Origin: Platycnemis pennipes
Lineage: Eukaryota; Arthropoda; Insecta; Odonata; Platycnemididae
Length of the DNA stretch: 64,000 bases
NCBI GenBank assembly: GCA_933228895.1
Contig: OW121850.1
Span: 34,729,773 to 34,793,772 of the forward strand
Direction of reading: 5' to 3'
Positions 59,449-64,000 of the stretch are shown here, piece by piece. The notes under the pieces are model-generated. The model saw only the letters and a list, made by a program, of their open reading frames with translations, had not been told where the DNA came from and searched no databases. Both the position numbers and the translations under genes were made by a program. The number at the start of each line of letters is the position of its first letter. Within the stretch, counting starts at the first letter, position 1.

Positions 59449-60329
59449 ATTGCAGTGGACCGGTACTCTTGTCACTCAAGCACTTTTCATGGAGACAATT
59501 ATTACCTTACTCCCCTGGTTTTACAACACATGCACCAGTAACATGCTCCATCACTTCTTTAGGGTTTAATCACACCTGAGACATACACACAGAAGTCTCT
59601 GAACGTTTCATCTAAATTGACATCTTAGAGCAGTCATGCCTATATTAACTAATATTCTTCAAAATTGTATAGTTTGATTCTTGTTTACATAATTTACGAA
59701 AACTGATGATATAGGGATTCACTAGGTACTAAGTGTACATGTGTCATGATTTTCTGGAATGGTTAAATGCTGCTCACTTACACGGGAGTAGGTATTTTAG
59801 TTGTACCTTGGCACTTAATATTTTGGAAGCTGAAACTAAACATTAATAGAGCACAAAATAAGGCTTTTACAAATAACTTTTAATGCCTTTAATATTGCAA
59901 TATTATACATTAAATTCTTTTTGATCATTATGTTATGCATGGATAATAATTATCAAAGCTCTTAAGTGAAAGGTGCCTTAGTATGGTGACTTTCATGAAC
60001 CAAGGAATGACATTCACCGATTCAAACATTAATTGTTACAATTTTCTGACCAAATTCTTGTATGGCAATGACTTCCATGATTAGCTATAATGTGGAGATA
60101 ATTGACTTAATGTTTCACAGTTGATTATATCATCTATGTTACATATAGCCATTTCCTCATTTGAAAGTAGATAACACAGAAATTTCTCTAAGTTCGACCA
60201 AGGACTAGTGAAGATCCTTGATTGTACTTAGAAGAAGAGTTTTAATGTTCCTTGATTAAGGCATTATACTCTTATATTATCACAATTACATTTTGAAATC
60301 TAATTGCTAAAACTCTATTACATCAAAAT
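59449..60329. other. intergenic sequence, nothing recognised
   Basis: AT-rich DNA between the repeat cluster and the probable end of the VPS37 transcript. Confidence 0.5.
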
Positions 60330-60335
60330 TTTATT
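60330..60335 (-). terminator. candidate poly(A) signal of VPS37
   Basis: AATAAA on the - strand, about 660 bases after the VPS37 stop codon. Its use is inferred from position only. Confidence 0.4.
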
Positions 60336-60991
60336 TACAAATTTACATTACACCTATGTAAGGCACAGGATAACTGCTTGCTGGTAACACTAAACACTGA
60401 GTGTAATCCGAACTGCAGTCAGAAAGCAATAAATCATAATTATATGAAGCACCAAACCACAGTTTCAAAATTAACTGATGAACACTTACAGTGAGCCAAT
60501 ATAACACAATCATACAACTGATTAACTCTTCTATAATGAGCTTATAGCATATTTCCAACACAATTTTACACCACATTTAGATTCCAGTGTGTGGAAACTT
60601 AGCAAACGCAAGTGTGAAACTTATCGACAATGCACATGATATCCTACCAGTAAAAGAATGATAAAACACTTACTCATCTTACTCAGATTAAAAAAAAGGC
60701 TCACAGGTTGATACTTAACATACTTAAAAAGAATGTTAAGCCAGTGCAGGACAAGAAACATTTGTGGTCTGATGCATGAAAGAGACAGTAGCATACAAGT
60801 TATCTTAAAAGAGCACCAAAAATATAAAAATTAATTACATGGATTTTGAGCTTTATAATGCACATCTTTAATGAAAATTTCAAATAATTAGATAAAAATG
60901 ATGACTTTCATTAAGTATGTGGGTACATGGCAAAAAATGTTCTCTTTGATGTTATTTCCAAAAACCTGCTAATTCCATATTTTCCGTGGGA
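60336..60991 (-). other. probable VPS37 3' untranslated region
   Basis: Noncoding AT-rich sequence between the VPS37 stop codon and the candidate poly(A) signal. Confidence 0.4.
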
Positions 60992-61315
60992 TTAGTACCC
61001 AAATGACCCTGGCATTGGCATGCTGATTGGGCCTAATGGGTAGGGAGTGGCACCACTAGAATGTGGCACAAATGGAACCCCTGAAGTAGGTACTGGAGGA
61101 TGAGCATTGTTGACTGATGGGATTGGGGAAAGAGTTGGGGGTAGAAATGGCGAAGAATCAACACCTTTATGCTGGTCTTGATGCATTTTTGTTAGTATTT
61201 CTGCCATTTTGTCTGCCTTCACACGTCGTAGATGCATTAACTTCCGGAGAACAGCAAATTGATCCAAGAATGCATCAACTTCAATGTCACCATCAATAAA
61301 TTTATTAGCAAGGGC
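60992..61315 (-). CDS. VPS37B: ESCRT-I subunit VPS37 (B/C-type), last exon
   Basis: Read leftward from the acceptor TTTCCAG, 107 codons run to TAA at 60992-60994. The start matches the end of the Mod(r)/VPS37 domain: ALANKFIDGDIEVDAFLDQF, then the basic helix KLMHLRRVKADKMAEILTKM. The remaining 60 residues are Pro- and Ser-rich and end PGSFGY. Animal VPS37B and VPS37C have such a proline-rich tail, and VPS37A does not, hence the B/C assignment. VPS37 is a structural subunit of ESCRT-I with TSG101, VPS28 and MVB12/UBAP1. Upstream exons lie beyond the window, past a gypsy retrotransposon in the adjoining intron. The gene faces PTPN23 tail to tail. Confidence 0.83.
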   Translation of the reverse strand, partial: ALANKFIDGDIEVDAFLDQFAVLRKLMHLRRVKADKMAEILTKMHQDQHKGVDSSPFLPPTLSPIPSVNNAHPPVPTSGVPFVPHSSGATPYPLGPISMPMPGSFGY

Positions 61316-61482
61316 CTGGAAATAAGAAAATTTTCATGCTCATTTTTCACACTGTAGACTCATTGCAACAATTGTGATGAAATTGCTACCAGCAGATACT
61401 TGCAACCAGTAAAGGCAAATACACAAGACTCTCATTATTGGCATTGAGGTCTTACCAAGCAATTTTCCAACACTAAAAACTT
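61316..61482 (-). other. VPS37 intron before the gypsy element
   Basis: Short intron stretch between the splice acceptor and the presumed start of the retrotransposon LTR. Confidence 0.5.
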
Positions 61483-61768
61483 TGTACTTGTCATGTATTA
61501 GTTTCATTGTTATTATGCTTATTGTCGTGTATTGTATTAGTAGTTATTATGCTTATCACATTGTCTGTCTAGTGCGACTTCCAGCACTCTTTGTTGTTTG
61601 GCGTCATTCCTGTGAACCCCGAGTCCGGCGACAGTTGGCATTAAACCTTCCGGGATGTCGGACGCATCCCTGGCATACGAGCGAATGTATCGTGAAATCT
61701 AATTAATACAGTTGAGTTAAGTTAAACGCTGTCTGACTTATTTCGCCACTCCACTCAATCCACAACAA
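61483..61768 (+). mobile_element. presumed 5' LTR of a Ty3/gypsy retrotransposon
   Basis: The stretch begins near a TGT at 61483-61491 and ends near CACAACA just before TTGGCGACGAGGATGGGA, which occupies the usual primer-binding-site position (61769-61786). The 3' LTR lies outside the window, so the boundaries and the target duplication cannot be confirmed. Confidence 0.5.
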
Positions 61769-61811
61769 TTGGCGACGAGGATGGGATTTTTTTTTCTTAA
61801 TTGTTAGAGCC

Positions 61812-62400
61812 ATGACCGACGCGGTAACTTGCGTGAGTGCAATCGGCTCACCGCCGAGTTTTTCTTCGGGCGACGCCAAAGAGTGGGAGATATTTAAAGA
61901 GCAGCTGGAATATTACTTCATTGCGAATGGAATAACGGACGTCAATCGTAGGGGGAGCCCTTCAAAATGTATATAGCGGACCTTAGGCTGATGGCCGACA
62001 AGTGTGAATTTTCCAATGTGGATGAGGCCCTGCTAGGCCAAGTCCTTCTGGGAATGCGGGATCTTCGCTTAAAAGAGGCATTATTTGCGACGGATTCCCT
62101 GGATCTCACCAAAGTGATCGACTGGGCCCTCGCAGCAGAGGCGGCAAAGGACCATGTCACCAAACTGCAGGAAACGGCGCCAAACATGGCGGTCGCCGTT
62201 TACCGCACCGGAGAGTTGAATCCATCGGCATCGTGGAAAGAAGGAATCAGCGACCTCAGACTACGCCAGAGCAGGAAATGCATCAAAGGAACGCAGGGGA
62301 ATGCTTTCGTTGCAACGGGCCGCACAACGCGGCCACGTGCACCTTCAGAAAAACAGTCTGCAGGTATTGTAGAAAGTTGGGACACATAGAGAGAGCATGT
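61812..62400 (+). pseudogene. broken gag of the Ty3/gypsy retrotransposon
   Basis: ATG at 61812 opens a capsid-type frame (DAKEWEIFKEQLEYYF) that stops after about 50 codons. A second piece from 61967, in another frame, resumes further along the capsid (RLMADKCEF, VIDWALAAEAAKDH), so an internal part of gag is missing. Near 62233 the frame changes again into the nucleocapsid, with two zinc knuckles at residues 24-36 (CFRC..H....C) and 43-56 (CRYC....H....C) of the frame starting at 62233. Active Gag cannot be made from this copy. Confidence 0.82.
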
Positions 62401-63990
62401 TTCTCAAAGAAAAGTAAAAAAACTTTTTATAATGATTCTTCCCAAAATGTACATGTCGGGAATAGTGAAGGCAGGGTTGGCTCCAGGAGTCATAATAATT
62501 TTAGAGGGCGTGCGCACGCCGCGCAGCATAATGTTGATTGGGAGAGAACTCCATCTACGCTAGCTACCAGTGAGCCAGTGGACAATACTGATTCACCCCC
62601 TTATGAGAATCAAGTGCATTCATTCCTTTTTAACCTGCCCGCTGAACCTGCACCGCCCCCTGTTAAAATGACTCTTAATGTGGAGGGAAAAACTGTAACT
62701 ATGGAGGTGGATTCTGGGGCAGGGTTTACTATTGTGGGATTTCAAACTTACAAGGATCACTTCTCCCATCTCGCGTTGAGAAAGCCATCTGTTATTTTAA
62801 ATACATGGTCAAAGGAGCAGCTTCCCGTGGCGGGTGAAATCGAAGTGATGGTCATGTGGCCTTCTGGGCAATCAAAGCTCCCTCTGTTGGTGATGGCCGA
62901 TAATGGGCCTTGTCTCATGGGCCGCAATTGGTTTGTTCCGTTGGGGATTCAATTAGTGGGAGTCCATGCCGTCTTACCTCAAATGCTACCCCCTGTACTT
63001 TGTGAATATAGCGATCTATTTGATAACAGCCTTGGCAAGTACACTGGACCCCCTGCGCGTGTTACTCTCAAGGAAAATGCTCAACCTGTGTTCCGACGAG
63101 CAAGGCCGGTGCCTTTAGCACTTAAAGACAGGGTGGGCGAGGAATTGGACAGAATGGTTGCTAAGGGCATTTTAGAGCGAGTCGACTATTCTGAGTGGGC
63201 AACACCCACAGTAAATGTTATTAAGCGGGATCATTCAGTGCGAATATGCGGTGACTACAGTTCTACGGTGAATACCCAGTGCCTGCGACAGATTTATCCC
63301 CTTCCAACCACTGATGAACTGCTATCAAAGCTAGCTGGTGGAAAACATTTTGCTAAATTTGATTTGTCAGAGGCTTTTCTACAGATTGCAGTGGATGAAG
63401 TCACCTCCAGGATCTTAACCTTGAACATGCATAAGGGTCTATACCGTGTGTTAAGGATGCCCCCAGGACTCTCTTCCTCACCAGCCATCTTCCAGTGTAC
63501 GATGGACACGATCCTGGCAGGATTGGAAGGAGTGGTGGTCTACATGGACGATGTCCTCTGCCAAGCCTCCAATGAAGAAGAGCTTTGGGAGCGCGTGAGT
63601 AATGTCCTACAAAAGTTCAGAAAGGCTGGCCTACATCTCAGGTTAGACAAGTGCAATTTTGCAGTGCAAAGACTTGACTTTTTGGGATTTTCTATTTCGG
63701 GAGAGGGAATTAGGCCTGCGGGTAATAAGGTTCAATCCCTGTTAAGTGCCCCTTCACCTAAAAGTTTGACGGAACTCCAGGCATATTTGGGTTATATTAA
63801 TTATTATGACCGTTTCTTCCCTCAAAAAGCAACTTCTTTTGCCCCTTTGTATGACTTGTTGAAGGAGGGAGCCCCATGGAAGTGGACAAAGAAGGAAGAA
63901 GCCTGCATTAAGTTGGCGAAGGAGGTAATGGCCTCCGGGGGCTGTGCTAATACATTATTCCCCGAAACTCCCAATTACTGTGTCTTGTGA
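62401..63990 (+). pseudogene. pol of the Ty3/gypsy retrotransposon: protease, RT, start of RNase H
   Basis: One long frame continues from the zinc knuckles. The aspartic protease motif VDSGAG is at 62707-62724. The reverse transcriptase follows, with the conserved FDLSEAFLQI block, a PPGLSSSPAIFQ block, the catalytic YMDD at 63541-63552, and LGFSISGEGI. The RNase H domain begins near 63850. A five-base G-run at 63937-63941 marks a frameshift: the frame stops at 63990, whereas the next frame continues through the expected RNase H start (VSCDASP). The domain order PR-RT-RH is Ty3/gypsy. The right part lies outside the window. It sits antisense in a VPS37 intron. Confidence 0.88.
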
Positions 63991-64000
63991 TGCGTCACCA

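Noticed and set aside
1..64000. CRISPR arrays, operons, bacterial promoters or rRNA genes
   Set aside because: No spaced short repeats of that type, no polycistronic layout and no rRNA sequence were seen; the gene structures are eukaryotic.

Overview
The window is nuclear DNA of an arthropod, probably an insect: it is AT-rich, has spliced protein genes with multi-kilobase introns, and is crowded with pogo/Tigger-, hAT-, piggyBac-, Penelope-, LINE-, SINE- and gypsy-type repeats. I cannot name the species.

The main gene, on the + strand, is the 3' part of PTPN23 (HD-PTP; myopic/mop in flies), an ESCRT-associated Bro1-domain protein with a PTP-like domain. Nine exons lie at 4351-4553, 6757-9130, 17336-17575, 21522-21665, 31207-31335, 33087-33271, 33893-34269, 51533-51697 and 51897-52288. 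All junctions are GT-AG, all phases agree, and together they encode 1402 residues: the end of the V domain, a long Pro/Gln/Tyr-rich region with ten 11-residue repeats, the PTP-like domain and a Ser-rich tail. The Bro1 domain and promoter lie upstream of base 1. Several PTP catalytic positions are substituted.

The introns hold most of the window and are a nested collection of transposons. Examples are a hAT element with a pogo-type foldback MITE inside it (4893-6305), a Tigger-like element with a complete but dead piggyBac element inside it (23063-28491), a 5'-truncated Penelope-like element (about 29379-29960), a Tigger-like fossil with a PIP-box and a nested SINE (about 35397-39341), and a pogo-type element with a nested LINE (48667-50968). 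A foldback element built around a tRNA-like sequence occurs intact at 11751-11923 and decayed at 21205-21392. A perfect 55-bp inverted repeat at 34761-34929 encloses a hammerhead-ribozyme-like core. A 1.6-kb noncoding repeat occurs twice, 32 kb apart, in two introns of the same gene.

Downstream (52.3-60.3 kb) is repeat-bearing intergenic DNA. Facing PTPN23 tail to tail on the - strand is the last exon of an ESCRT-I subunit, VPS37 (B/C-type), at 60992-61315. A degraded Ty3/gypsy retrotransposon begins in the next VPS37 intron at about 61.5 kb and runs off the right edge. Both host genes act in ESCRT-dependent sorting of ubiquitinated membrane cargo into multivesicular bodies, so their adjacency is worth checking in other genomes.
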